A stretch of 64,000 nt of DNA from CAZCPB01 sp044223975 (GCA_044223975.1 JBGALI010000002.1:124001-188000), one strand, 5' to 3'. Shown: positions 1 to 9,103, counted from the first letter of the stretch. The notes: generated by a model from the letters alone, not told the origin. Program-made: numbers and translations.

Positions 1-502
1 TGGCCGATCTCGCCGGCGGTGAAGAAGTGGCCGTAGTACAGCTTGCCGTTCAGAATGAGCCCGCCGCCGATGCCCGTGCCGGCCCAGATGCCCAGCAGAT
101 TGTCGGCGTTCTTGCCCGATCCAAGGCGGTTCTCCCCGTAGACCGCTACGTTGACGTCGTTATCAAGGAAGACCGGGACCTTGAGCCGCTTGCTCATGAT
201 CGAGGCCAGCGGGACGTTGTTCCAACGCAGGTTCACCGCCTCGAGAACGACGCCCTCGGCGGGCTCGACGGCCCCGGGGGCGCCGATCCCTACGGCGGCG
301 AGGTTGTCGATCTTCACATCGGCGGCGCGGCAGGCCTCGTCGATGCCGTCGATGATGCGGTCGATGACCGAGTCCAACCCCTCTTCGCCGCGCGTCTTGC
401 GCTTGGCGTCGGAGAGCAGCTTGTACTCGTCGGACACGGCGCCGATCTGCACGTTCGTGCCGCCAAGATCGATCCCGATGTACACCTTCCCGCTGGGCAT
501 CA
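1..502 (-). CDS. ROK-family sugar kinase (glucokinase-like), partial
   Basis: Cytoplasmic ATP-dependent sugar kinase; the first 167 residues are present and the 3' end lies beyond the left edge. The product begins MPSGKVYIGIDLGGTN, which holds the ROK/actin-fold phosphate-1 motif DLGGTN (residues 11-16). Further on are GIGAPGAVEP, DNDVNVAVYGE (sugar-binding and catalytic Asp region) and the phosphate-2/adenosine segment AGTGIGGGLI. The ROK zinc-binding cysteine cluster would lie outside the window. The ATG at 502 fits the usual ROK N-terminus. It follows ispE on the same strand after a 141-base gap. A glucokinase or a kinase of another hexose are both possible; a ROK repressor is unlikely because there is no N-terminal HTH. 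Confidence 0.9.
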
Positions 503-643
503 ACGTGCTCCGTTTTCGCGCGGCTGGAGTGTAGCGGATAGCGCGCGGGCTCCGGGCTTATCGGCCCGTGAGTCCGGCGGATTAAGACGGGGTGAAGACG
601 CGGGGAATATTCGGAATTGGGGCGGCGGGGCGTTCGCGTCTCG

Positions 644-1633
644 TTAGAGCAGGCGGGCCCGCACGGCGCGGCAGCCCGCCAGCGCCGGGTGGGCCGCGCC
701 CGCGATCGCGAGCTCGAGCTGTTCAAAGACCCGCTCGACATACCCCGCCTCGACGGGGAGGAAGACGCAGCTCCCCGAGCCGGTCAGCCTGGTGTGGCAG
801 TTGGTGATGTTGGCGACGGCCGAGAGCAGGTCGCGCACGCGCGGCTCGACGCGGGCTGCCGCGGCGGTCAGGCCGTTGAACAGGAACCGGCCCTCGAGGC
901 GGTGACGCTCGACCGCGCGGGCCGCGCGGAGGCGGACGAGCGATTCATCCTCGGTCTCGCCGCGCTGCGCAGAGGGAAGGCCGCCCGAGGCCCGCGACCG
1001 CTTGATCTCTTCTTCCAATTCGTCAAACGCGCGGTAGACCGGGGTCGTGGCGCAGGAGAAAGGCGGGACGACCAGGATCACGTCGGCGGCGACGCGCGGC
1101 AGACGTTCCACCTTCTCGCCCAGGCCGGAGACGATCGCGGGGCGCGCGGGAGCGGTGTCGTCGATGAAGAACGCAACGTCGCTGCCGAGCGCCGGGGCGA
1201 GGGACCGGAGGTCGTTGCCGGGGAGGCCGAGCGCGAACGCTTCGTTCGCAGCGGCCAGGGCCGCGCCCGCGTCGGAAGACCCGCCGCCGAGCCCGGAGCC
1301 GGCGGGGATGCGCTTGAGGACGCGGACGCGCGCGGGGAGCGGGCGTCCGGCGTGAACTTCCAGCGCGCCCAGGGCGCGAAAGGCAAGATCCTTTTCCGGT
1401 GACCAGTCGATGGGCGTGGGACGCGGTGCGTCGGCGGCCCACTCGATCGTGAGCGACGAGGATGCGCCCGGGCCGAGCGGCTCGATCGTGACCTCGTCGA
1501 ACAGATCGGTGCAGCTCATCCACGAGCAGATCGGATGGAACCCGGCCTTCTCGTGGCCCGCCGGCAGCGCGGCGCCCACCCACAGCGCCAGGTTCAGCTT
1601 CGCGTGCGCTCGTCGTGTGACCGGGGTCGCCAT
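644..1633 (-). CDS. ispE: 4-diphosphocytidyl-2-C-methyl-D-erythritol kinase
   Basis: Cytoplasmic GHMP-family kinase that phosphorylates 4-diphosphocytidyl-2-C-methylerythritol at the 2-hydroxyl in the MEP isoprenoid pathway. The 329-residue product starts MATPVTRRAHAKLNLAL, where AHAKLNLAL is the substrate-proximal N-terminal motif. The ATP loop is PAGSGLGGGSSDAGAAL, and the C-terminal glycine motif is TRLTGSGSCVF. The open frame runs 30 codons further upstream, but the start at 1633 places AKLNL at the usual position. It lies 28 bases after the 7TM-HD gene and is probably cotranscribed with it. dxr, another MEP enzyme, is at 52.5 kb in the same window. Confidence 0.95.
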   Translation of the reverse strand: MATPVTRRAHAKLNLALWVGAALPAGHEKAGFHPICSWMSCTDLFDEVTIEPLGPGASSSLTIEWAADAPRPTPIDWSPEKDLAFRALGALEVHAGRPLPARVRVLKRIPAGSGLGGGSSDAGAALAAANEAFALGLPGNDLRSLAPALGSDVAFFIDDTAPARPAIVSGLGEKVERLPRVAADVILVVPPFSCATTPVYRAFDELEEEIKRSRASGGLPSAQRGETEDESLVRLRAARAVERHRLEGRFLFNGLTAAAARVEPRVRDLLSAVANITNCHTRLTGSGSCVFLPVEAGYVERVFEQLELAIAGAAHPALAGCRAVRARLL

Positions 1634-1661
1634 GCGGGCGGATGGTATCGGGCCACCCGGC

Positions 1662-3962
1662 TCAGGCTCGCTTCTGCTCGACCTCGGGGGTCGAGTACGT
1701 AATGCGGCCGTGGTAGATCGCAACCAGGCTCTTGGAGATCGACTCGACGATCAGGTTCAGGTCGCTGAGCGTCATCTGGCAGTCGTCGAACTGGCCGTCC
1801 ATCAGGCGCTTGTTGGCCAGCGAACGCACCAGCGCATCGATGCGGCTGGGCGTCGGTTCGGCCAGTGTGCGTGCGGCGGACTCGATCGCGTCAGAGAGCA
1901 TGACGATCGCGGCTTCCATGGAGCGCGGCTTGGGGCCCGGGTAGCGGTACTCGAACTCGTCGGGGACCTGCGCGGTCTCGGGCTCGTGCCCGCTCTCGCC
2001 GGCCTGGCGCATGGCCCGGTGGTAGAAGTACTCGACCAGCGTGGTGCCGTGGTGGCTCTCGATGAAGTGCTGGACCGTCCAAGGGAGCGAGAACTCTCGG
2101 GCAAGCTCCAGGCCGTCCTTGACGTGCCCGACGATCACCAGGAGGCTCATGGCGGGGCTGAGCTTGTCGTGCTTGTTGGGCCCGCCGGACTGGTTCTCCA
2201 CGAAGTACTCGGGCTTGTTCATCTTCCCGATGTCGTGGTAGAGCGCCCCGACGTACGTGAGCAGCGAGTCGCCGCCCACGGCGTCGGCCGCGGCCTCGGC
2301 GATCGCCGCGACGTTGAGCGAGTGGTTGTACGTTCCGGGGGCGCGCTGCTGCAGCTCGCGCAGGAGCGGGTGCTTGGGGTCCCGCAGCTCGACCAGCGTC
2401 ATGCCGGTCGTGATCTCGAACGTGCGCTCGACCGCCGGGAGCATGAACAGCGTGAAGGCCCCCACCACCAGCGCGCCGCCCGCGGCAAGGCCCGCGTCGA
2501 TCGCGACCTCGCGCAGAGCCTGCACCACCATCGGACGCTCCATGAGCCCCACGAGCGTCGTCGCCGCCGCCAGCGACACCGCGACGCCCAGCGACATGCG
2601 GAAGATCGTGCCGCGGTCGCGCACCTCGCCGAGCATCACGACCGCCGCGGCAACCCCCGCGACGATGGTCGCGTAGGCGCCGACGCTGCGGTCAAGCGCG
2701 ATGCACACCAGCACGCCGTGCAGCGTGCCGAACGCCAGGGCCACGCGTTGGTCGTAGGCGATGCACAGGATGATCGAGACGAGCACCGTCGGCGCCACGC
2801 CCGCCAGCGCCGCCATCGCCGGGTCGGCGGCCGAGCCCAGGCACGCCATCGCCAGCGTGACGGTCATCAGCCCCGCCAGGGCGCCGGTGCGCGAGGCGCT
2901 GGTGCGGATCCCGGGGCAGAACAGACCCACGTAGCCCGCCAGCGCCAGCGTCACGCCCAAGACCATCCCCGCGACGCCCGCGCGCCGGAGCCACACGAGC
3001 CAGGAATCCTCGCCCCGCAGGAACGCGCTCATCTCGGCCTTGTACAGGTCGAACTGTGCGCCGGTGAGAATCTCGCCGCGCCGGAAGATCACCTGCCCGA
3101 CGGGGCTGTTCTGGATGACGGGCGGGACCGCCGCGGCGGCCTCTTCCTTGGCGGCCGCGGTTGCGGCGGCGTCGAGCCGGAAGGTCGGGCGCGGCTGGGT
3201 GGTGAGGCGGTTGACCACGACCTGGCGGGCGACGCCGGAGAATCCCGCATCGCGGGCCATGATCGCGGCGGCCTCGGCCAATCGTGCGGCGTCATCGTCG
3301 TTGACCAGCTCGGAGCGGCGCACGATGCTGAAGGCCGTGCCGACCCTGAGCTTGACCTCGGTGTGCAGGCCCTCCTGCGTCGAGCTCTGCCACGTCTTGG
3401 CGTCCAGCAACGGGCGCGAACGCAGCTGGGCCATGAGCAGCGCCACCCGCGCGTCCCACGCGTCGGCCGAGCGTGTGTCCGAGGTCTCGGCCCGGATCGC
3501 CGACACCTGCTCGGGCGTCAGCTTGAACTGATCGCGGATCACCGGCTCGAGCTGGTCGAGCGATTGCACCGACGACAGCGTGCGCGGCAGGTTCCGGATC
3601 GAGGATTCGATCTCGTCGAGCACGCCGGTCTCGGCAACGTACACCCACGGCGTGCGCTGCTGGGCACTCTCGCGGGCGGCCTTGGTCGCCGCGTCGTCGG
3701 GCAGAGCGAGCGACACGCGGACCGTGCGGGTCTCGTCCATCACGCGCCCGACGGCCACGAGCGGGCGTTCGCGCGTCCAGATCGCCAGGCCCGAGCAGAG
3801 CACGACCATCGCGATCGCGATCGCCACGCCCCAGACGATCCGGGGCAGGTCCATGCCCTCGTCCTCGGCGCGCAGGACCAGACCCGCGAGCGACCGACGC
3901 TGACGCATCGATCGCCGGAGTGCTTCCGCCCTGGTGACTGACTTCGTGGTTTCTTTGCCCAT
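1662..3962 (-). CDS. 7TM-HD (PgpH/YqfF-like) membrane phosphohydrolase
   Basis: Integral-membrane HD-domain protein of the family that includes Listeria PgpH, a cyclic-di-AMP phosphodiesterase. The 766-residue product has a TM helix near residue 50, a long extracytoplasmic segment, a run of hydrophobic helices over roughly residues 330-530, and a cytoplasmic HD domain with YHDIGKMNK (His576-Asp577) preceded by HSLNVAAIAEAAA. Further metal ligands are in VGHVKDG and IESHHGTT. The start MGKETTKS at 3962 is preferred; an ATG at 4058 would add 32 basic residues and neither has a clear Shine-Dalgarno. PhoH upstream and this protein are commonly neighbours in bacteria, often with ybeY, which is absent here. 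The substrate is inferred from the family. Confidence 0.9.
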   Translation of the reverse strand: MGKETTKSVTRAEALRRSMRQRRSLAGLVLRAEDEGMDLPRIVWGVAIAIAMVVLCSGLAIWTRERPLVAVGRVMDETRTVRVSLALPDDAATKAARESAQQRTPWVYVAETGVLDEIESSIRNLPRTLSSVQSLDQLEPVIRDQFKLTPEQVSAIRAETSDTRSADAWDARVALLMAQLRSRPLLDAKTWQSSTQEGLHTEVKLRVGTAFSIVRRSELVNDDDAARLAEAAAIMARDAGFSGVARQVVVNRLTTQPRPTFRLDAAATAAAKEEAAAAVPPVIQNSPVGQVIFRRGEILTGAQFDLYKAEMSAFLRGEDSWLVWLRRAGVAGMVLGVTLALAGYVGLFCPGIRTSASRTGALAGLMTVTLAMACLGSAADPAMAALAGVAPTVLVSIILCIAYDQRVALAFGTLHGVLVCIALDRSVGAYATIVAGVAAAVVMLGEVRDRGTIFRMSLGVAVSLAAATTLVGLMERPMVVQALREVAIDAGLAAGGALVVGAFTLFMLPAVERTFEITTGMTLVELRDPKHPLLRELQQRAPGTYNHSLNVAAIAEAAADAVGGDSLLTYVGALYHDIGKMNKPEYFVENQSGGPNKHDKLSPAMSLLVIVGHVKDGLELAREFSLPWTVQHFIESHHGTTLVEYFYHRAMRQAGESGHEPETAQVPDEFEYRYPGPKPRSMEAAIVMLSDAIESAARTLAEPTPSRIDALVRSLANKRLMDGQFDDCQMTLSDLNLIVESISKSLVAIYHGRITYSTPEVEQKRA

Positions 3963-4154
3963 GCGCCGAGCGGTGCGCGCCGGGCGGCAGTCCTTGCCGC
4001 CTCGACCGGTGCTCACCTTTCCATACGAAGGGTACCGCCGCGAGGAGATCGGCGGCATGGGGACAAGACTTGGGTTCGAATCGCCGGTTTTCGGACGCGC
4101 CGACCCGTTCAGATCACGAACCGCCTCGCGAACACTTCATTATTATGGTGGCGG

Positions 4155-5198
4155 TCACGATGCCGCGGGCGGCGCCTTAGCGCGCGCCGGCGGTTCCTCG
4201 CCGTACGCATCCACGATCCGCTGCACCAGGATGTGGCGCACGACGTCAGAGCGGTCGAGCCCGACGAAGCCGACCCCGGGGGTCTTCGCCAGGCGCTTCA
4301 CGGCGTCGATCAGCCCGCAGTCAGCGGGGTCGGGGAGGTCGATCTGGGTCACATCGCCGGTGACGATCATCCGCGAGCCGTGGCCGAGGCGCGTCAGGAA
4401 CATCTTCATCTGGCCGCGCGTTGTGTTCTGGGCCTCGTCGAGGATGATCACGGCGTTGTTGAGCGTCCTGCCGCGCATGTACGCCAGCGGCACCACCTCG
4501 ACGACGTCGTTGTCGATGAACCGGCGGATCGTCGGGAAGTCCATCATGTCGTGCAGCGCGTCGAGCAAAGGCCGCAGGTACGGGTTGACCTTGGCCTGCA
4601 GGTCGCCGGGGAGGTAGCCGAGTTTCTCACCCGCCTCCACGGCAGGGCGCACGAGGAAAACCTTTTTGACGCGGTCGGTCTTGAGCAGGTGCACCGCCGC
4701 GGCAACCGCGAGGTAGGTCTTCCCGGTTCCCGCCGGGCCGATGGCGAACACAAGGTCGTGGTCGCGGACGGCGTGGAGGTACTTCTCCTGGTTGGCCGTC
4801 TTGGCCCGCACCGGCCGCCCCGCGGCGTACACCGAGAGCGACCCGTCCCACTTGAGGTGCTGCCCGGGGCGGGGCTCGTCCCCGACTTCGCCGCCGCCGT
4901 CACCATCGATGGTTTCAAACTCGGCGGGGTTCACGCCCGCGGCTTCGTCGGAAATGAGATTCAGCACATCGTGGCGCGAGAGCCCGCGCGTGCGCATGGC
5001 GCTCAGGCGCTCGAGCACGCGCTTGGCGACGGCAACCGCCGTGGGCTGGCCGCGCACGGAGACAGAATTTTCGCGGGCCGTGATGCTGACGCCCAGGGCC
5101 TCGCGGATCATCTTGAGGTTGCGCTCCCCCGACCCCAGCACGCCGACGCGGTCGGGGCCGGAAGGGACTCGGACGGTGATGTTGACGGCTGTGTCCAC
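4155..5198 (-). CDS. phoH: PhoH-like ATPase/helicase
   Basis: Cytoplasmic P-loop ATPase of the PhoH family, implicated in RNA processing. The 347-residue product has an N-terminal KH-like segment (GSGERNLKMIREALGV, about residues 22-37), Walker A GPAGTGKT (154-161) and Walker B AVIILDEAQN (249-258), followed by the arginine-containing segment FLTRLGHGSRMIVTGD. The start is taken as GTG 5198, with a purine-rich GGAAAGAA about 7 bases upstream. This gives the normal family length; the open frame upstream to 5423 runs into repeat-like noncoding sequence. It lies 192 bases before the 7TM-HD gene on the same strand. Confidence 0.92.
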   Translation of the reverse strand: MDTAVNITVRVPSGPDRVGVLGSGERNLKMIREALGVSITARENSVSVRGQPTAVAVAKRVLERLSAMRTRGLSRHDVLNLISDEAAGVNPAEFETIDGDGGGEVGDEPRPGQHLKWDGSLSVYAAGRPVRAKTANQEKYLHAVRDHDLVFAIGPAGTGKTYLAVAAAVHLLKTDRVKKVFLVRPAVEAGEKLGYLPGDLQAKVNPYLRPLLDALHDMMDFPTIRRFIDNDVVEVVPLAYMRGRTLNNAVIILDEAQNTTRGQMKMFLTRLGHGSRMIVTGDVTQIDLPDPADCGLIDAVKRLAKTPGVGFVGLDRSDVVRHILVQRIVDAYGEEPPARAKAPPAAS

Positions 5199-5658
5199 GC
5201 GCGTTCTTTCCGGAGCTGCCCCTCGCCCCGCGCACGGCGCGAGCGAACGATCACGCCGTGTCGGGCGACCCTCGCGCCGGGGAAGAGCACGCGTGAACGA
5301 GCAGGATTCTATTGCAGTTGAGAACAGAGCCGCGACACGCGGCAGTTCCAATCCGTCGATCTCGCCCGGAGGGCGCATGGCCGTTGCCAGGGGCGCCGCG
5401 TCCTCGCAAGCCCCTGGAAGCATGCTGACCTATTCGCTCCGGCCCGGAGGGCCGACGAATTGTTCATCGCGCACGGTGCCCGACCCTGCGCAAGACAATG
5501 GTCTTGGGCGGCCTGAAGTCTTCGAGCACTCAGGACTCACCGGTTCATCTCGCCGGCCCTCCGGGCCGCGGGCGCAAGGCCCGTCTTCCAGGGGTTGGGC
5601 TCCGCTCCACTCCTGGCAACTTCCGAGCGCCCTCCGGCCGAGGAGCGTGGCTTCCTTC
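5199..5658. repeat. Noncoding palindromic repeat cluster (REP-like)
   Basis: A 460-base stretch with no supportable gene. It contains GGCCCGGAGGGCC at 5441-5453 and its exact reverse complement GGCCCTCCGGGCC at 5555-5567. A stem-loop CCAGGGGC (5387-5394) pairs with GCCCCTGG (5410-5417), and a related CCAGGGG…CCTGG segment lies near 5588-5616. The alternation of short GC palindromes resembles degraded REP/BIME elements. It separates phoH (minus) from the lipoprotein gene (plus), so it must also hold both 5' regions. Confidence 0.6.
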
Positions 5659-6096
5659 GTGCCCACGCTCACCTTTCGCACGCTCGCGTTCATGATCACC
5701 TTTGCCGCGTGCCTGCTCCTCCCCGCCTGCGCCTCAGACTCCGAAGGCGCCCGCTTCATCGGCCCCACCTTCGGCACGCCCAAGGACACCACCGTGATCG
5801 CCGACTGGGACGATGTCGATGCCGCGGTCGAGACGGGCGCGGGGCAGGCCGAGATGGCGGTGGTCTTCGACGAGACCCCGTCGCCCGACGAGCGCGTCTT
5901 CTACCTCCGCACCATCGGCGACAAGCCCGTGAAGCTCACGGTGACGCGCACCAACTCGGAAGCCCCGCCGACGATTCAGCTCGAAGTCCGGGCGGGCGTC
6001 TTCGGGGACCCGGGAGATCAAGCTCGCCTGCTCAAGGCCGTGAGCACGCGGCTGAGCGATCTGAAGGGCGTGGAGTTTGCGCCGGTGAGGCAGTAG
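5659..6096 (+). CDS. Small putative lipoprotein, unknown function
   Basis: Unrecognised 145-residue product, probably an envelope lipoprotein. The N-terminus has an arginine, a hydrophobic stretch and a lipobox-like LLPAC (FRTLAFMITFAACLLLPAC), followed by a mature polar domain ending LKGVEFAPVRQ. The GTG at 5659 is preferred because GAGGAG lies about 13 bases upstream; GTG 5647 is too close to that site, and ATG 5692 would leave a short but still workable signal. A palindromic repeat pair begins 6 bases after the stop and may act as its transcription end. No pathway can be assigned. Confidence 0.7.
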   Translation: MPTLTFRTLAFMITFAACLLLPACASDSEGARFIGPTFGTPKDTTVIADWDDVDAAVETGAGQAEMAVVFDETPSPDERVFYLRTIGDKPVKLTVTRTNSEAPPTIQLEVRAGVFGDPGDQARLLKAVSTRLSDLKGVEFAPVRQ

Positions 6097-6101
6097 GAAA
6101 T

Positions 6102-6191
6102 CGTGCCACGGCTTGCGGTTCCTCCGCAAGCCGTGCGATCCGACGCAAACGTACCTCAGCACGGTTTGCGGAGGAAGCACCGCAAACCGTG
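6102..6191. repeat. Paired REP-like hairpins (GCTTGCGG family)
   Basis: Two adjacent perfect 12-bp stem-loops: CACGGCTTGCGG (6107-6118) with CCGCAAGCCGTG (6124-6135), and CACGGTTTGCGG (6160-6171) with CCGCAAACCGTG (6180-6191). The first, over 6102-6142, matches the reverse complement of 28638-28678 at 40 of 41 positions; that second copy lies inside a coding gene. Placed directly after a stop codon, it may terminate the lipoprotein transcript. Confidence 0.85.
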
Positions 6192-6238
6192 GCACTTCAA
6201 GGCGTACCACCCCACCATGCGATCGGCCATCGCGCTGT

Positions 6239-6856
6239 TCAACTTCGCGCACGTAGCTTGGTCGTGCTCCACACGAAATCCGCGACGGTGTCGATCTTTG
6301 AAGGAAACTCGCGTCCGTTCTTTCGACACATTTCGATGACGTCGAGCCACAGGTCCTGGGCCGGATCCCCCCACCGAAGCGGCTTCGGCAATGCCAACTC
6401 GACGGAAAACCGGTCTTCAGCACGCAGTTGCTCCGGCTCCACCCTCAGTACCTCCGCAAGCCGCGTCCACGAATGACAAAAATCGTCCGGGTCGAGACCG
6501 ACGAAACGAACATCGTCGCGGTACATGCTCAGGACTTCCTGCGCGGGGCGCGACGACAGCGCACGCTTCCGGAAAGACCTTGTCTCGCAGTGATCGCGCC
6601 AGCAGGTGCGCACGATGACGACCGCTAGCCACGCGACGATCAGCCCAACGCCGATGTACGCGAAGTTGAAGAACACGCGTGTCCCCGCCCTTCCTGGAGC
6701 GAACAGGCGAGAATACCGGTGGCGACGGGCGGCATCAATGGCGGACACGGAGGGCGTGCGATCCGCGGTCCGGACACTTGGGCACGGCACTTCAAGGCGC
6801 GCCACCTCACCGGAATCGGGTGGAGGGCGGCGCGTCACCTCCGTTCGGTCACTCAC
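6239..6856 (-). CDS. Single-pass membrane protein, unknown function
   Basis: Unrecognised 205-residue protein. It has a basic, proline-containing N-terminus, one TM helix (about residues 60-82, FFNFAYIGVGLIVAWLAVVI) and a charged C-terminal domain rich in Trp and Arg. The start ATG at 6856 overlaps the stop of the upstream protease-like gene by 8 bases, supporting translational coupling and membership of the two-component operon. A function in signalling or envelope stress is only suggested by position. Confidence 0.65.
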   Translation of the reverse strand: MSDRTEVTRRPPPDSGEVARLEVPCPSVRTADRTPSVSAIDAARRHRYSRLFAPGRAGTRVFFNFAYIGVGLIVAWLAVVIVRTCWRDHCETRSFRKRALSSRPAQEVLSMYRDDVRFVGLDPDDFCHSWTRLAEVLRVEPEQLRAEDRFSVELALPKPLRWGDPAQDLWLDVIEMCRKNGREFPSKIDTVADFVWSTTKLRARS

Positions 6857-7586
6857 GCCTCAGCCAGCGGATCGCATTTTCGGGCGGCCGAAGCACGATC
6901 GCGTATTTCGACGAGTCATCGGCGTCTTTGCTCGCGATGAAGATTCCCACAAACTCCCATCGCAGCGATTCTGGGTGGTATCTCCCAACAAAGCTCCCCG
7001 ACCAGCCGGCCAATCGCACCCGTGGCGGAGTCCGTACAAAGACAACACCCGAAGGAACCGGCTCGTCAGCGTCCACCGCAAGCACGGTGAGAGCCATGCT
7101 CTCAAACTCACGACTCCCGTTTAGGACGTCGGCTCGCACCGCGTAAAGCGAATCTGACGCACGCACCGTTCCATCACCGACATCCCACTCGATTGGCCGG
7201 GCTTCAGCGTCGGCCTCCCACTCGAAGCACACCCAGTCCTCAAGCAACTCATTCAGGTGGCGCGAACGGCCCGGTCCGTACAGTCGACGGACAACAGCCA
7301 TGTCGCCGTGGATGGACGCACTGACCGTGTGTGCGCGACCCTCAACGATGATCTCGCCCGGCGGAAACGCGGCATCGTTCTGCACGAAGATATGCCCGGC
7401 GGACAGAAACCTGGACCCCGCGAGAATGCCCTGCCCGCGGTACGCCCCCCCTCGATCCACGGCATCGCGAACTCGCACCGATGCGCACGGGGGATCCGTC
7501 GCCGGATCGAAACTCCCGCACCCGCCGATGATCGACGTGATCGCCAACACCGCCGCAAGCTTCCACGTACCCATGCCGCCGCTCAT
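6849..7586 (-). CDS. Trypsin-fold-like lipoprotein
   Basis: 245-residue predicted lipoprotein (MSGGMGTWKLAAVLAITS, lipobox IIGGC). The mature part carries chymotrypsin-like landmarks in order: LSAGHIF (candidate catalytic His), HGDMAVVRRL (candidate Asp) and LAGWSGSFVG (GxSGS, candidate Ser). It therefore looks like a divergent S1-type protease or protease-like sensor. The start at 7586 has GGAG 7 bases upstream; the open frame extends to 7754 but overlaps the kinase gene. It lies 110 bases after the histidine kinase and overlaps the next gene by 8 bases, so it is probably in the same operon. Catalytic competence is unproven because the family match is by motif only. Confidence 0.6.
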   Translation of the reverse strand: MSGGMGTWKLAAVLAITSIIGGCGSFDPATDPPCASVRVRDAVDRGGAYRGQGILAGSRFLSAGHIFVQNDAAFPPGEIIVEGRAHTVSASIHGDMAVVRRLYGPGRSRHLNELLEDWVCFEWEADAEARPIEWDVGDGTVRASDSLYAVRADVLNGSREFESMALTVLAVDADEPVPSGVVFVRTPPRVRLAGWSGSFVGRYHPESLRWEFVGIFIASKDADDSSKYAIVLRPPENAIRWLRRE

Positions 7587-7696
7587 GCAGTGCTCCGAAG
7601 CGAACACCTGCCGTTCGGACTCGCCCGATGGCCGGGGTCCCTGGTTGCGCCACGCATCGCACACATTGTCGTGATTTACCCCAGTACCCGCGCGGC

Positions 7697-9103
7697 TCAA
7701 CCGCCCACCACACACCCCGGCACCTCCACCGTCATCGTCGTCCCTTCCTTCCACACGCTCTCGACGCCGATCGTGCCGCCCAGCGTGCGCACGGCGTGCT
7801 TGACGATCGCAAGGCCCAGGCCCGTGCCGCGCGGCGCGGCGTGGGGCTGGGTGTCGCCGGCGCGGGCGGGGTCGCCCTGGAAGAACCGCTCGAAGATCCG
7901 CGCCTGCTGGCTGAGGGGAATACCGATGCCGCGGTCGATGACGCGCAGGCGCAGGCCGGCGCGGCTGCCGCCATCAGCGGGCGCGATCGCTTCGGCCACG
8001 ATCTGCACCGCCGTGCCCTCGTACGCGAACTTGGACGCGTTCTCGACGAGGTTGCGGAGGATCACGGTCAAGAGCCGCCGGTCGCTCTCGACGCGAGCGA
8101 CCTCGGGGGCGATCTGCGATTCGATCGACACCTTCCGCCGCGCGGCAGCGGTTTCGAGCAGGCCCGCCACCGAGCGGGAGAGTTCAGCCAGATCCACGGG
8201 CCCGATCTCCGCGGGCGCATCGGGCGACTCCAGGCGCGAAAGGTCGAGCAGGTCACGCGTCAGGTCCTCGAGGCGCTCGGCGTTGCCGGCGATCATCTTC
8301 ACCAGCCGCGCCCGCATCTCGGGGTCGTCATCGCCGAGGTCCTCGAGCGTCTCGACCGCGCCGCGGATCGAGGCCAGCGGCGTGCGCAGCTCGTGGCTGG
8401 CGTTGGCGACAAAGTCGGTCTTGAGCTGCGCCGCCTGGGCAAGCTCGGTGACATCGCGCAGCGTGAGCACGACCACCGGGTCGTCGCCGGGGCCGGGGGG
8501 CAGGCCGCGCACCGATACTTCGGCGGGCGCGGCGAACACCTGGAATATGCGCACCACCCCGGCGCGGGCGATCCGAACCTGCCCGCGCTGCAGGGAGCCC
8601 GAACGCGCCGCGTTGTGGAGCTCGAGCAGCTCGGCCTGGCTGAAAAAATCGCCGAGCTCGCGCCCCGCGACCTGCTCGGGGGCTCGCTCGAGGAACACGC
8701 ACGCCGCGCTGTTGCACGCGAGGATGGCGCCCGAGCCCGACGTGGCAAACATGGGCGCTTCGGTGGCGTCGAAGATCGCCTGACGGGTTACCGCCGTGGT
8801 GCGAAGCGCCCGCGCGCGCTCGGCGGCCGATTCGATCCATCGCGCCGCGGCAGCGTCACCGGCCAGCGAGGGCGCGGGAAGTCCAAGGGCCTCACCGAGC
8901 GGGCTGAGGTCGGCGGGCGCCTCGGGCTCGGGCGCTTCGGTCATGCTCGCCAGGATCAAAGCCAGCAGCGCCGCCGCGACCGCGACCAGCGCCAGAGCCA
9001 CGCCGGAAAGGCCCAGCAGCGCCGCGAGCGCGGCGGCCAGCGCCGGGCCCAGGACCATCAGCAGCCGGCGTGTCGCGGTTGGTGTCATGGATCGTGCGGG
9101 CAT
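7697..9103 (-). CDS. PhoR-like sensor histidine kinase with PAS domain
   Basis: 468-residue membrane sensor kinase. Two close hydrophobic helices (residues 14-53), a PAS domain (about 105-220, beginning RQAIFDATEAPMFATSGSG), a HisKA dimerisation domain with the phospho-acceptor in NASHELRTPL (His237), then HATPase boxes N (LRNLVENASKF), G1 (DRGIGIP) and G2 (GTGLGLAIV). Domain order matches PhoR. It follows the response regulator by 80 bases and almost certainly pairs with it. With three porins just beyond the regulator, a nutrient (possibly phosphate) response is a reasonable inference but is not shown by the sequence. Confidence 0.93.
   Translation of the reverse strand: MPARSMTPTATRRLLMVLGPALAAALAALLGLSGVALALVAVAAALLALILASMTEAPEPEAPADLSPLGEALGLPAPSLAGDAAAARWIESAAERARALRTTAVTRQAIFDATEAPMFATSGSGAILACNSAACVFLERAPEQVAGRELGDFFSQAELLELHNAARSGSLQRGQVRIARAGVVRIFQVFAAPAEVSVRGLPPGPGDDPVVVLTLRDVTELAQAAQLKTDFVANASHELRTPLASIRGAVETLEDLGDDDPEMRARLVKMIAGNAERLEDLTRDLLDLSRLESPDAPAEIGPVDLAELSRSVAGLLETAAARRKVSIESQIAPEVARVESDRRLLTVILRNLVENASKFAYEGTAVQIVAEAIAPADGGSRAGLRLRVIDRGIGIPLSQQARIFERFFQGDPARAGDTQPHAAPRGTGLGLAIVKHAVRTLGGTIGVESVWKEGTTMTVEVPGCVVGG

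Noticed and set aside
1410..3941. Long plus-strand open frame opposite the 7TM-HD and ispE genes
   Set aside because: Composition is Arg/Gly/His-rich shadow coding from a high-GC antisense frame, while the minus strand has clear HD-domain motifs.
4071..4095. tRNA T-arm-like GGGTTCGAATC
   Set aside because: The flanking bases do not form a 5-bp T stem and no acceptor or anticodon arm can be built around it.
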